Of a stretch of 64,000 bases of DNA, positions 1 to 11,600 are shown piece by piece. Within the stretch, counting starts at the first letter, position 1. The number at the start of each line of letters is the position of its first letter. The stretch is from Populus alba (taxonomy: Eukaryota > Streptophyta > Magnoliopsida > Malpighiales > Salicaceae): contig NC_133296.1 in assembly GCF_005239225.2 (NCBI RefSeq), positions 9,486,001-9,550,000 of the forward strand, given 5' to 3'. A model generated the notes under the pieces. It worked only from the letters and a program-made list of their open reading frames with translations. It searched no databases and was not told where the DNA came from. The translations under genes and the position numbers were made by a program.

Positions 1-33
1 TGGAAGTAAATAACAAAATCCGTACAACCTCTG

Positions 34-978
34 TGATGTGCATCATGGGAATTATAATCCATCTCGTAAAGCTGAATCTAATATGCAAGAGGATTCAGAT
101 GGTCCAATGACAAGAGAGAGAGCGAAACAACTACAACGGGCCTTGACGAATCAAATTGCAATGATTGAAGCTGCGTCGGAGTTAAAAATTAGCAATCAGT
201 TTGAAATTGGTTCAAGGGTGCTTATTTGCCTACAATTGGAACTTGGAGATGGGAAAAGCCCTTAATGGTTCTTTTCATGCTGGGCTACTTGTATTTGGAT
301 TGATAATGCAAGTGAAGGAATTGATGCTGTTTACGGTCAGAACAGTAGATGGATTTGAACCTGAATTTGAAGTCATCCAATGCATGTGAAAACAAGATTT
401 ATGTAGGTAAAATTCAAGTTCAGAACGTGATCTTTCTATATTGTCCAACCATGAGTGCATTGGACTTTTGTGTCAAAAGTTATGGCTGTTTTAAATTTCG
501 TCTGCATATGTTTTAGAAATGTCAACAAAAAAACGTGTGTTAGTTAAATTTGTCTACTTGCTTTATTAAAAGTCTAGTTTTTAGGCTTGACTTCTGTCAT
601 GTTGAATTCACCTAACTTTGGAGGGATGTTCCAAAGATAAATATGTATCAGAATATGAAATAAACACTTTTGGCCAAAATTGAAAAACTTAATTCAGAGA
701 ATTAAGAGTTGTTCTTCCAAATTCGTTTTTGTGAAGAACCCTACCTGACTTATCACTCTTCAATCACAAAGAGTGTGGCGTCGAAATCCTAGACTGATCT
801 TTGTGGCGTCCAGATCGACTTATCAAAGTATCATTCTAGTCTATCCTCCATTTTATTTACTTTCAAATCACTACAATCCAGCCTAAATACCAAAAGAAAG
901 ACAACACAACCAAACCCATCCTTCATCCATTTTCATTAGAATCATTGTTGCCGATTTTGAATCATTCACGGCACATCA
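34..978 (+). repeat. 5' LTR of gypsy A
   Basis: Starts TGATGTGCATC and ends GGCACATCA; repeated at 4670-5617 and as a solo copy at 49395-50341. It carries a short frame (38-265) containing GPMTRERAKQLQRA, which resembles the C-terminal tail found after the integrase in plant gypsy polyproteins. The original pol frame therefore probably ran into the 3' LTR. Confidence 0.93.
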
Positions 979-980
979 TC

Positions 981-992
981 TGGTATCAGAGC
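981..992 (+). other. Primer binding site, tRNA-iMet type
   Basis: TGGTATCAGAGC lies two bases after the 5' LTR end. It is the standard plant retroelement primer site complementary to the 3' end of initiator methionine tRNA. Confidence 0.92.
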
Positions 993-1078
993 ATCAGTTG
1001 CGATCTAAGACAGGAGCCAAAAACAAGAAGAAGAAGAAGAAGAAAGGTTTGCTGGAATTGAGGTTGACAGACTTAACT

Positions 1079-2578
1079 ATGGCTGGAGATAAAGAAGATT
1101 TGCCAAGAGGGTTAAGTTTGGAACAGGCACAGGTCATGGGCTTACAACGATCTCATGCTGAGATTCGGGATGAGATGACTGGAATTCGTGAACAGTTGAA
1201 TACCCTTATGCAAAGGATGCAAAGAAATAATTTGCAACCCCAACCGAGGCAAGCACTTAGGGTGCCACGAAATGATATTATAGAAGCTGACGAAGATCCA
1301 AATGGGGATGATGAGGCCGATGATAGGGTCAGACCAAGAAGGCAGAATTATAATCCTCCTAATGGTCTCAAACTTAAGATTCCACCGTTTAGAGGAAGTA
1401 GTTCACCTGAGGAATACTTGGAGTGGATTCAGAAGGTTGAAAAGGTGTTTGAATGGTATGAATATTCTGAAGAAAGGAAGTGCAAGGTGGCAGCACTTGA
1501 GTTTACAGATTATGCTCTTTTATGGTGGGAAAACGTAAAGATTCAGAGGAGAAGGGATGAAGAGGAGGAGATTGCAACATGGGCAACTATGAAAAGAGTG
1601 ATGAAGAAGAGATTTGTTCCTGATTACTATAAACAGGAGCTATACATCAGACTTCAGACTTTGCGACAGGGATCTTTGACTGTGGAAGAGTATGTGAAAG
1701 AGTTTGAATTGCTGCAGATTCGATGTGAATTGATGGAACCTCAAGAGCAAACAATAGCTAGATTTCTTGGAGGGTTGAGGAAGGATATAGCTAATGTTGT
1801 TGAGTTACAACCGTACATCTTCCTTGAGGAAGTTATAAAGCTTGCAACCCGAGTAGAGAGGCAGCAGAGACGAGGAGGTGTCCGAACTAGTGTAACTACG
1901 TCAAGCGCGACAAGGGCTGTTTCTACGCCTACACGAACATGGAGCATGCCTAAACGAGATGAGAAGGTGGAGTTTAGCAAGGGGAATACCAGTTTTGATT
2001 CTTTCAAGGGAAAGGAGAAGGTGACAGAACCTCAACACCCTAGGAGGTCTCGGGACATCAAGTGCTTCAAGTGCTTGGGACATGGGCATATTGCTTCGGA
2101 ATGTCCAAATAAAAGGGTGATGATTTTGCATGGGGATCATGGAGAGCTGATCAGTGGAGATGAGGTTGAAACTGAAGACGAAGATCAGGTACAAGTGGCT
2201 GAACAAGAAGAGGATTTCGAACCAGTGAAGGGAGATTTGTTGGTTGTTCAACGGGTTCTGAATGCACAAATTGACATTAGTGATGAGCAACGCGAGAACA
2301 TCTTTCATACTCGATGTCAGATTCGAGATAAGGTGTGCGGGATGATCATTGATAATGGAAGTTGCACTAATGTTGCGTCAACTACCTTGGTGGAGAAATT
2401 GGGTTTAAATACCCTTCCACATCCCAGACCCTATAGTTTGCGATGGCTGAATGAGAATGGGGAGATTCGGGTGACAAAGCAAGTTCGTGTACCTTTTTCC
2501 ATTAAAACCTATCACGACGAGGTTTTATGTGACGTTGCACCAATGTCAGCTAGCCATTTATTGCTGGGTCGTCCATGA
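1079..2578 (+). pseudogene. gag-protease part of gypsy A polyprotein
   Basis: The likely ATG is at 1079 (MAGDKEDLPRG); the frame is open further upstream to 998 without an ATG. In order it shows an N-terminal coiled-coil stretch, a retrotransposon gag domain (around YLEWIQKVEKVFEW and ALLWWENV), a basic Ser/Thr-rich linker, one CCHC zinc knuckle (CFKCLGHGHIASEC), an acidic segment, and an aspartic-protease-like region with IIDNGSCTNVAS ending at LLLGRP. The frame is closed by TGA at 2576-2578 where relatives have a Trp codon (TGG to TGA); the same frame continues into pol. It would make the particle shell and protease if intact. Confidence 0.88.
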
Positions 2579-4653
2579 CAGTTTGATAAGGATGTGACCT
2601 ACAATGGACGAAAGAACACTTATTCTTTTATGCTGAATGGAAAGAAGGTGAACTTGTTACCACTGAGTTCTCAACAAGTTAGAGAGGATCAGTTACGAAG
2701 CCAACAAAAGGAGGTGACATCACGAAAGGGGCTGTTGTTAGCCAAAAAAAGGAGACATCAAACAAGCATTAGCCACAACAGGCTTGTTTTCATGGTCTGG
2801 GCAAAGCAACTACTACAAGTAGAAGGATTGGACTTACCAAGACAGATTAAGGAATTACTTGAAGAATTTAAAGATGTGTTTCCAGATGAATTACCTAAAG
2901 GATTACCACCTATTCGTGGTATTGAGCATCAAATTGATTTGGTGCCGGGAGCTTCACTTCCTAATAGACCAGCATACAGATGTAATCCAGAGGAAGCGAA
3001 AGAGATTCAAAGGCAGGTCGGTGAGCTCTTAGAGAAGGGCTATGTGCGAGAATCACTTAGTCCATGTTCCGTACCTACTTTGCTTGTACCGAAGAAGGAT
3101 GGTACCATGAGGATGTGCATGGACAGCCGCGCTATCAACAAAATAACAGTTAAGTATCGATTTCCTATACCCAGACTTGATGATTTGCTTGATGAGTTGC
3201 ATGGTGCTGCATTGTTTTCTAAAGTCGATTTGATGAGTGGTTATCACCAAATTAGAATGAAAGAGGGAGATGAATGGAAAACAGCATTTAAAACTAAACA
3301 GGGGTTATATGAATGGATGGTTATTGCCGTTTGGGTTATCTAATGCGCCTAGTACATTTATGAGGCTTATGAATCATGTTTTGAGGAAGTATATTGGGCT
3401 GTTTGTTGTAGTATATTTTTGACGACATCCTGGTGTATAGCAAGACCTTTGATGATCATGTGAAGCATCTTAGAGTTGTGTTTGAGACTTTGCAAGATTC
3501 TAAGTTGTATGGGAAACTCACAAAGTGTTACTTCTGTAAAGAAAGTGTCGTGTTTCTTGGATATATTATCTCTAGCAGGGGAGTTAGAGTTGATGAGGAG
3601 AAAATTGAGGCAATTCGAGACTGGCCAAACCTGCTAGTATCACTGATGTGAGGAGTTTCCATGGTTTAGCTTCTTTCTACAGGCGATTTGTGAAAGACTT
3701 CAGCTCTATTGTTGCTCCTATGACAGAATGCTTGAAAAAAGGGAAGGAGTTTAGATGGAGTGAAGATGCGCAGAAAGCTTTCGAGCTAATTAAGGAAAAG
3801 TTGTGTACAGCTCCAGTTTTAGCACTTCCAGACTTTGCTAAAACATTCGAAATAGAGTGCGATGCTTCCGGGGTTGGAATTGGTGCTGTTTTGATGCAAG
3901 AAAAGAGACCGATTGCATTCTTCAGTGAAAAGTTAAATGGAGCGCGTTTGAACTACTCTATTTACGACAAGGAGTTCTATGCTTTGATTCGGGCTCTGGA
4001 GGTATGGCAGCACTACTTGTTGCCTAAAGAATTTGTTATACATACTGATCATGAAGCCTTGAAGTATCTCAAGGGGCAAAACAAGTTGAATCGAAGACAT
4101 GCTAAATGGGTGGAGTTCATGGAGTCATTTCCTTATGTCATAAAGTACAAGAAAGGGCAAGTTAATGTGGTTGCTGATGCTCTTTCTAGGAGGTACGCAC
4201 TGATCTCTATGTTGAACGCAAGGCTGATGGGTTTTGAACAGGTGAAGGATCAGTATGCCAATGATTCCTACTTTGCTAATGTGGTTGCCGAATGTGCAAA
4301 GGGAGCTTGTGATGGGTTCTTTATGCATGAAGGTTACTTGTTCAAAATGGGCAGAATGTGTATTCCTTCAGGTTCGTTACGGGAGTTGCTTGTGCGAGAG
4401 GCTCATAGTGGTGGTCTTAGTGGTCATTTTGGGGAGAAGAAGACTTATGAGCTGCTGAAAGAACATTTTTTTTGGCCCAGCATGTTACGGGATGTACACA
4501 AGGTGATTGAAAGATGTGCTATTTGCAAGAGAGCTAAAGGTAAAGAGAATGCGTATGGACTCTATATGCCACTGCCTATTCCAGAGCAACCATGGATGGA
4601 CATTAGCATGGACTTTGTACTTGGACTACCGAGAACAAAATCCGTACAACCAT
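2579..4653 (+). pseudogene. RT-RNase H and integrase start of gypsy A pol
   Basis: The frame continues directly after the 2576 stop. RT blocks are clear: [40 protein letters not shown], then the catalytic YFDD region. RNase H follows ([36 protein letters not shown]) and then the integrase H2C2 zinc-binding segment ([10 protein letters not shown] to CAICKRAK) and the first residues of the integrase core ([14 protein letters not shown]). Breaks: one extra base near 3321-3326, one extra T in the run at 3416-3420 inside YFDD, and one missing A near 3626-3629. The core with its catalytic acids and the C-terminus are deleted at about 4635. Confidence 0.9.
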
Positions 4654-4669
4654 GAGAATTTATAATCTG

Positions 4670-5617
4670 TGATGTGCATCATGGGAATTATAATCCATCT
4701 CGTAAAGCTGAATCTAATATGCAAGAGGATTCAGATGGTCCAATGACAAGAGCGAGAGCGAAACAACTACAACGGGCCTTGACGAATCAAATTGCAATGA
4801 TTGAAGCTGCGTCGGAGTTAAAAATTAGCAATCAGTTTGAAATTGGTTCAAGGGTGCTTATTTGCCTACAATTGGAACTTGGAGATGGGAAAAAGCCCTT
4901 AATGGTTCTTTTCATGCTGGGCTACTTGTATTTGGATTGATAATGCAAGTGAAGGAATTGATGCTGTTTACGGTCAGAACAGTAGATGGATTTGAACCTG
5001 AATTTGAAGTCATCCAATGCATGTGAAAACAAGATTTTATGTAGGTAAAATTCAAGTTCAGAACGTGATCTTTCTATATTGTCCAACCATGAGTGCATTG
5101 GACTTTTGTGTCAAAAGTTATGGCTGTTTTTAAATTTCGTCTGCATATGTTTTAGAAATGTCAACAAAAAAACGTGTGTTAGTTAAATTTGTCTACTTGC
5201 TTTTATTAAAAGTCTAGTTTTTAGGCTTGACTTCTGTCATGTTGAATTCACCTAACTTTGGAGGATGTTCCAAAGATAAATATGTATCAGAATATGAAAT
5301 AAACACTTTTGGCCAAAATTGAAAAACTTAATTCAGAGAATTAAGAGTTGTTCTTCCAAATTCGTTTTTGTGAAGAACCCTACCTGACTTATCACTCTTC
5401 AATCACAAAGAGTGTGGCGTCGAAATCCTAGACTGATCTTTGTGGCGTCCAGATCGACTTATCAAAGTATCATTCTAGTCTATCCTCCATTTTATTTACT
5501 TTCAAATCACTACAATCCAGCCTAAATACCAAAAGAAAGACAACACAACCAAACCCATCCTTCATCCATTTTCATTAGAATCATTGTTGCTGATTTTGAA
5601 TCATTCACGGCACATCA
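4670..5617 (+). repeat. 3' LTR of gypsy A
   Basis: Matches 34-978 almost base for base. No clear polypurine tract precedes it; the bases before it (about 4634-4651) instead repeat the sequence found just left of the 5' LTR. Confidence 0.92.
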
Positions 5618-5838
5618 CTCTGTTGACCAGTATTGGGGTGCTTTCCCGAACTCCGATTGACCTGCAATTTTAACCCAAGGTAGTAAGATATGTCTGGAGA
5701 GTCCACATAAAATATTAGCCTGATCCAATGGTCGGATTGAGAATTATGACTGTTGCCGTAAACCTGGACTGCTGCGCTTTTTACGCCAAAATCCGAGTCT
5801 GACCTTACTTGGGTCGTATCACAGGGCTGAACCGTATC

Positions 5839-5839
5839 A

Positions 5840-5875
<36 letters not shown>

Positions 5876-5994
5876 ATGATTATTATTATTATTATTATCT
5901 GTTCATAAACTCAGTATATAGGCTAGAAACTTGTGACCCGATCTTTTAGATTATTCTCAGGTATAACAACGCCACGTATTGAGTATTATTATTA

Positions 5995-6028
<34 letters not shown>

Positions 6029-6238
6029 TATTATTATTATTATTATTATTATTTACTATTACTAGTACTAGTACTACTTTTGTTATTATTATCGTTATTA
6101 TTGCGTTGTTATTTATAATTTATACAATTAACCTCTCTGTGGTTCGACCTCGGTCTTGCCGGGTTATTTATTACTCCGACACTCCTACACTTGGGAGAAG
6201 ACATCAAGCTTTTGGTCGTGTCAAGCGACCTTGAACTA
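5839..6238 (+). repeat. LTR-E 3' part with TTG/TTA microsatellites
   Basis: The right end (GTTCGACC...TTGCCGGGTTATTTATTAC to GGTCGTGTCA) matches the LTR-E ends at 12289, 44752 and 60225. The left part holds (TTG)n from about 5838, (TTA)n from about 5880, and long (ATT)n at about 5984-6056. The LTR start is missing, and it is followed directly by pol of a different family. Confidence 0.8.
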
Positions 6239-7923
6239 TCCCACTTACGACAAAGAACTCTATACATTGGTACGAGCACTTGAGACATGGCATTACTTGT
6301 GGCCAAAAGAGTTAGCAATCATTTGAATCATGAGTCGTTGAAACATATGAAAGGACAAGGTAAGTTGAATTGGAGGCATGCAAAATGGGTTGAATTCATT
6401 GAAACTTTTCCTTACGTAATCATGTATAAGCAAGGCAAAGAGAACATCATCATTGATGTAGTTTCGCACAGGTATGTTCTTTTACACACCATGAATACTA
6501 GATTGTTAGGCTTTGAATATGTCAAGGAATTGTATGATAATGATTCTGACTTTGCCGAGATTTATAATGCATGTGGACATTCGGCTTTTGATAAGTTTTA
6601 TTTGATGGATGGTTATTTGTTCAAAGAGAATACATTGTGTGTTACTGCTAGTTCTTTGCATGCATTGCTTGTTTATGAAGCATACGAGGGTGGTTTAATG
6701 GGTCACGTTGAGGTTGCAAAAACCTTGAATGTATTGCATGAACATTTCTATTAGCCAAAGATGAAAAGAGATGTGCAACGAATTTGTGAACAATGCATTG
6801 CTTGTAGAAAGGCAAAATCTAGAGTACAACCGCATAGACTATATACACCATTACATGTGCCTACTGAACCTTGGGTAGATATCTATATAGACTTTGTTTT
6901 AGGTTTACCTAGGTTAAAAGAAAGGTAGAGACTATTTTTGTTGTGGTTGATAGGTTTTCTAAAATAGTGCATTTCATTGCATGTCATAAAACAAATGATG
7001 CATCTTATATCACAGACTTGTTCTTTAGGGAGATTGTATGTTTGCATGGCATTAGGAGTATAGTGTCAAATCATGATGTTAAGTTCCTTAGCTACTTTTA
7101 GAAGATTTTATGGGGAAAGTTAGGAACTAAACTTTTATTTTCAACAACATTATCCCAACTTTTACGTGTTGTAATTCAAAAGAATTTGAAAAGTTGGGAA
7201 GAATGTTTGCCTTTTGTTGAGTTTGCTTATAATAAAACTATGCATTCGACCACTGGCTTTTCTCCTTTTGAAATTGTTTATGCTTTTAATCCACTAACTT
7301 CTATGGACTTAATTCCTTTACCTTTTAAAGAAAGGGTAAGTTTAGATGGTGAAAAGAAGGCAAAGATGGTGAGACAACTCCATGAGGGAGTTCGACTGCA
7401 AATAAAGAAAAAGAATAGACTTTACGCTTTTAAAGCAAATAAGGGACGTAAACTGGTTGTTTTCCAACCCGATGATTGGGTTTGGGTGCACATACGTAAG
7501 GAAAGATTTCCTAACCAAAGGAAATCAAAATTATAGCCTCATAGTGATGGTCCATTTCAGGTTTTAGAGAGAATCAATGACAACGCCTATAAAATTGACC
7601 TTCCAGGTAAGTATGGTGTTAGTTTTGCCTTTAATATTGTTGATCTTAAGTTTTTTTACACAGATTTTATTTCGAGGTCGAATCCTTTCGAGGAGAGAAG
7701 GGATGATGTGTACCAACCCAGAAACACCAGTAAAGACCCATTACATGTTCCAAATGATCTAATGACTTGGTCCAAGACAAAGACGTTGAAAGAGGCATTG
7801 AATGCATTGGTTTTGAAGGTTTGAACCAAGTCAGAATTGAAAGATCCATTGGAGTATCAAGAGGAGACCCTAGTACATCTTATCCATGTGCAAGAGGGGT
7901 CCAATACAACTTTATTTGGTCCA
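6239..7923 (+). pseudogene. Gypsy C pol fragment (RNase H to C-terminal tail)
   Basis: Begins inside RNase H ([13 protein letters not shown] frame) directly after an LTR-E end. It continues through [16 protein letters not shown], a segment around [18 protein letters not shown], the integrase zinc-binding part (CNEQCIAC-like, with stops), the integrase core with a small deletion near 7145, and [20 protein letters not shown]. It ends with the polyprotein tail (GPLEYQEETLVHLIHVQEG). Several in-frame stops (for example near 6754 and 6926) and frameshifts show that it is dead. The 5' half of the element is absent. Confidence 0.85.
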
Positions 7924-7937
7924 TGAAGTGAGGATGA

Positions 7938-9751
7938 AATTTTTCATCGAGTCTCCTAACATGTTTTGCTACCTTGCTTTAAAATTTCAAGTGAATTGGA
8001 GTTCAGGAAAGCATCACAATAGTGGTCAATAAAGGTTGTATGAATTTTGTTATTTACTTCCTTTTGACTTCTGGACTTTCTAAAAAGATTAATTAATGTG
8101 GCATCTAGTTTTAGGAATTTCCTAGTTCTACAAGGATCTTTAATAGGTTGCAAAATAGTTTCCAAGTCTTGTAAGGATTCAGAAATGTTTCAGAATCCTT
8201 ATGTTACAAGGATTCGTTATTCATCCTAGCTACAACAAGAAAAGAAGACCTCAACATTAATTCTAACTTCATATCAGATTTCCTACTCTATTTGAGACTT
8301 CTTAAAGGTGAAAAATATGATCCTATCATATTTAGGATATTAAATTCGGATTTACTATTGTTATTATTATTTTCTTTTTAGTTTAAGGTTTTATTTATAT
8401 TATTTGGATTTAATTGTAAATGAACCTCATATAAATCCACATAAGGGGTTCATTAGGGTTTTTTTTTAGTCTAAAGTCAGTATAAATGAAGGCATAACCG
8501 CACATGTAAGGTTACTGATACAGTTTAGCCTTGTGATACGACCCTAGTAAGGTCATTTTCAGATTTTGGCGTAAAAAGTGCTACAGTCCAGGTTTATGGA
8601 AATAGTCATAATTCTCAATCCAACCGTTAGATCATGCTAATATTTTATGTGGACTTTCCAGACATGTTTTCCGACCTTTGTTAAAATTTTAGATCAATCG
8701 GAGTTCTGGAAGGCACCGCAATATTGGTCAATAGAGGTTGTATGAATTTTGTTACTTACTTCCATTTGACTTGTGGACTTCCTATTTGATTAGGATTCTT
8801 TTCCTATAAGGATGTTGCAGCTGGTTTTGGGAATTTCCTAGTTCCACAAGGATCTTTAATGAGCTGCAATATAATCTACAAGTGGCAAGGATTCACTAAT
8901 GTTTCAGAATCCTTTTCTTACAAGGATTCCTTATTCCTCCTAGCTACACAAGGAAAGAAGGGCTGGTGGTATTTAATGACAAATTAGTTGTTTTTATTAT
9001 TTTCTTTTATGTTTGGGTTTAATTAAAATTTTATTTTGAGCAAGGGTCCAAGGCTTGTTTGGATCAGGTTATGGGCTTTTCAGTTTAGGGTTTTTGGGTT
9101 AGTTCAGCCCACAAGGGTAGATCTATTAGGGTTATTTTTAAGAACTATTTAAACACATGTAACCTAAATTTTAGGAGCTTTGATGATTATTACTTCTGAA
9201 TTTTTCAATTTTAACGTGTGAGAGTGATTCTTGCATTCTTCAGTTCTTGAACAAACTGAAATTTGACTTATCGAAGATTAACTGGCTTCATGACGTCATT
9301 CTACTCATTCCAATAGTGTTGGTGCCTTGGGGCGGGTTTCCATTGTGTCATACTCTTATCAGACCTATTTCAGCTTTCCGGGATCAGATCTCAATTGTGA
9401 TTGCGGGTGGCGTAACCACGTGACCACGACGTTCGCATCAGTTACACAATATTTAGATTAATAAAACACATTGTTTGCTACACTTGTTGTGTGTTGGTGG
9501 GATAATCTCCTTTGGTTATCTAAAGAACTGAAAATGATTTATCAAAGAATAACGAGCTACGTGGCGTCAACCTTATACTTCTTGTTCGTGAATCAATATT
9601 CGTTGGATGGGGTTTCCATTTCTAATAGTGCTGGTGGCTAGGTACAAGTTATCTTTGTGTCACACTCCTATTAAACCTTATTAACTTGGCTTTCCTAGAA
9701 TTGGTGTCTTTGTTTGTGCATTGTGTGATCTTGTGATCACGAGGTTCGCAT
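7938..9751 (+). repeat. LTR-B copy, split by a solo LTR-D
   Basis: 7938-8515 and 9441-9751 together match LTR-B (compare 41711-42730) from mid-U3 to near the U5 end (CACGAGGTTCGCA). The first bases after the pol tail (7924-7937) look like the start of LTR-C, so the join at about 7938 is a crossover between families. The last three bases of the LTR are lost at 9751. Confidence 0.82.
8516..9440 (+). mobile_element. Solo LTR-D with TSD GTTAC
   Basis: A 925-bp LTR from TGATACAGTT to GTTCGCATCA, flanked by GTTAC at 8511-8515 and 9441-9445. It sits in an LTR-B. No internal sequence remains, as expected after recombination between two LTRs. Confidence 0.9.
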
Positions 9752-10525
9752 TTAAAGTAAGCCTCTTTGGTACACAAGTAAAATCATTGGCTTGTTAGTG
9801 AAAAATACAAATCTGATCTCAACCCCTCTGACATAAAAATTGGGTTGTTTCTTTAGTTTTTCCACAAAAGTCTCATCACACATGCTAACTCTTTTCACTC
9901 CTTTTTTCTTACCTCCACTCCCAGCAGGTTTGGGTGTTTTTGAGTAGTGGTTGAATGGTTGATTTGTTTGGAGTGTTGGCTGAATATTTGTTTGTGTTTG
10001 GATGGGTGGCCAAATGGGTTGTAGTGGTGTTTTGGATTGTGGCCGCATCTGATAGTCTTCTATTCTCTTGTTCCTCACCTTGATTTTCTCTCTCCATAGC
10101 TTTATGCTCACTTTTTAGCTTTATTTGATCATCATACACCTGTTTGGGTGTAAGAGGTGTAAGAGTGATGATTTTACCATATTTTACAATGTTATACCTA
10201 TTTTTAACACCATCATGAATTGCCTTCCAATCATATTGACATGGTCTCCCTAACAAGATGTGACTTGCTTGCATTGGAACCACATCGCACAGAACTTCAT
10301 CAACATACTTCCTAATTGAAATTGGGACCACAACCTGTTTAGTCACTTTCACTTCACCACTATCATTCAGCCATTGCAATCTATATGGTTTAACATGCTT
10401 AATAGTACACAAGTTAAGTTTACTAACAAGGGTGGTATTACAAACATTAACACAACTTCCATTATCTATAATTAAAATACAAGACGTATGGAAGATGTTC
10501 TACCTTTATTGATTAGTTTCATCGT
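9752..10525 (-). pseudogene. Gypsy C protease-region fragment
   Basis: Minus-strand frames encode a protease-like DNGSC segment, then KPYRLQWLNDSGEVKV, DEVLCDVVPMQASHILLGRP and the linker to RT (FFTNKPMILLVYQ). It is homologous to the same part of gypsy A and to 55504-55755. Frameshifts split it, and neither gag nor RT is attached. Confidence 0.78.
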
Positions 10526-10554
10526 CTTTGACCTGAACCTGAAGTGTTCACCTT

Positions 10555-10720
10555 TGATTAATACTTAAAAGTACATTCTCATTATGGTTATACAACATGA
10601 AGAATCAATAACTCTTTAACTAAAGCATGTTTTATAATAACAAGTCTACTAATATAAGATACCTTTAATTTATGGTAAATGTGCATCTTAAATGTAGGCC
10701 TATCACACAAATCAAACATG
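10555..10720 (+). repeat. LTR-E start fragment
   Basis: TGATTAATACTTAAAAG and the following AT-rich bases match the LTR-E start seen inverted at 61959 and 39657. It is cut at about 10720 by the gypsy C tail; LTR-E resumes near 11601. The bases 10526-10554 to its left were not assigned. Confidence 0.7.
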
Positions 10721-10723
10721 TCA

Positions 10724-10946
10724 AGGTGATGCGGACCAGCCCAGAAACACCAACAAGGACCCATTACATGTTCCAAATGGACCAATGACTCGGTCCAAGA
10801 CAAAGACATTCAAAGACACATTGAATGCATTGGTTTTTAAGGTTTCCACCAAGTCAGAATTGAAAGGTCCATTGGAGTATCAAGAGGAGACCCTAGTACA
10901 TCTTATCCATGTGTAAGAGGGGTCCAATACAACCTTATTTGGGCCA
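10724..10946 (+). pseudogene. Gypsy C polyprotein tail
   Basis: Encodes the C-terminal end of gypsy C pol (KTLNALV- and GPLEYQEETLVHLIHV-like reading), directly upstream of an LTR-C. It has stops and no upstream integrase. It matches 7700-7923, 21000-21200 and 53241-53500. Confidence 0.72.
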
Positions 10947-11600
10947 TGAAGTGAGGACAGTAAAGAAAACAAAAGAATCCTACTACAACTTGGAAACAAC
11001 ATGGTGGCAACCTTTTCCTTTTGTTTCTAGGATTAAGGGGCTGCATGGAAGGCTATAAATAAGCCTTCAATCAGTTCTGTACTATTTTAGTTCATTTTCT
11101 TCTTCTCATGACAGAACATGGATGTAAAATTAGGGGCTTTATTTTATTTTGTTAGCTACAGCCGAAGGCTTGTTTGGGCTTAATTAATACTTTGTCTTAA
11201 GCTAGGATCTAAGGCTTGTTTGGATTAAGTTATGGGCTTCTCAGATTAGGGTTTTGGGCCAGTTTTGAGTGGACTTCATATAAGTCCACATAAGGGGTCT
11301 ATTAGGGTTAATTCTTCAGGAACTATTTAAACCCATGTAAGCCAAAATTTCAACAGCTTTGATGAATATTATTCTGAATTTTTCAGTTTTAACGTGTGAG
11401 AGTGATTCTTGCATTCTTCAGTTCTTGAACGAACTGAATATGACTTATCGAAGATTAACTGGCTTTGTGGCGTCATTCTACTCATTCCAATAGTGTTGGT
11501 GCCTTGGGGCAAGTTTCCATTGTGTCACACTCCTATCAGACCTATTTTGGCTTTCCAAGATCAGATCTCAGTCTTGATTATGGGTTGCATGACCACGTGA
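10947..11600 (+). repeat. LTR-C, 3' end lost
   Basis: Starts TGAAGTGAGGACAG directly after the gypsy C tail, and shares its U5 half (from about 11230 to GACCACGTGAT) with LTR-D. The terminal CACGAGGTTCGCATCA is missing and LTR-E sequence follows. It contains TATAAATA near 11055, a possible promoter element. Confidence 0.78.

Larger units (their letters stand above)
34..5617 (+). mobile_element. Ty3/gypsy retrotransposon A, integrase-deleted
   Basis: Two direct LTRs of about 945 bp (34-978 and 4670-5617) run TG to CA and are flanked by perfect 5-bp duplications CTCTG at 29-33 and 5618-5622. Between them are a tRNA-iMet primer site, a gag-protease frame and RT-RNase H, in gypsy order (RT before integrase). 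The integrase is cut off just after its zinc-binding part, so the element cannot move by itself. The insertion lies inside an older LTR-D. The two LTRs differ by only a few substitutions and small indels by eye, so the insertion is fairly young. The clade cannot be decided without the integrase C-terminus. Confidence 0.93.
1..5838 (-). repeat. LTR-D fragment, split by gypsy A
   Basis: Bases 1-33 and 5618-5838 join into one minus-strand LTR-D piece when the gypsy A element and one CTCTG copy are removed. The joined sequence matches the LTR-D copies near 8516 and 50343 and ends at GTATCA, the complement of the LTR start. Its left part lies outside the window. Confidence 0.8.

Noticed and set aside
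981..992. tRNA gene near the primer site
   Set aside because: Only the 12-base primer complement is present, with no cloverleaf or A/B boxes. The tRNA-Asp sites at 12296 and 44728 are likewise primer sites only.
5933..6118. 61-codon frame of Ile/Tyr/Leu runs
   Set aside because: Produced by (ATT)n microsatellite translation; not a gene. The same applies to the Leu-rich frame at 48838-49020.
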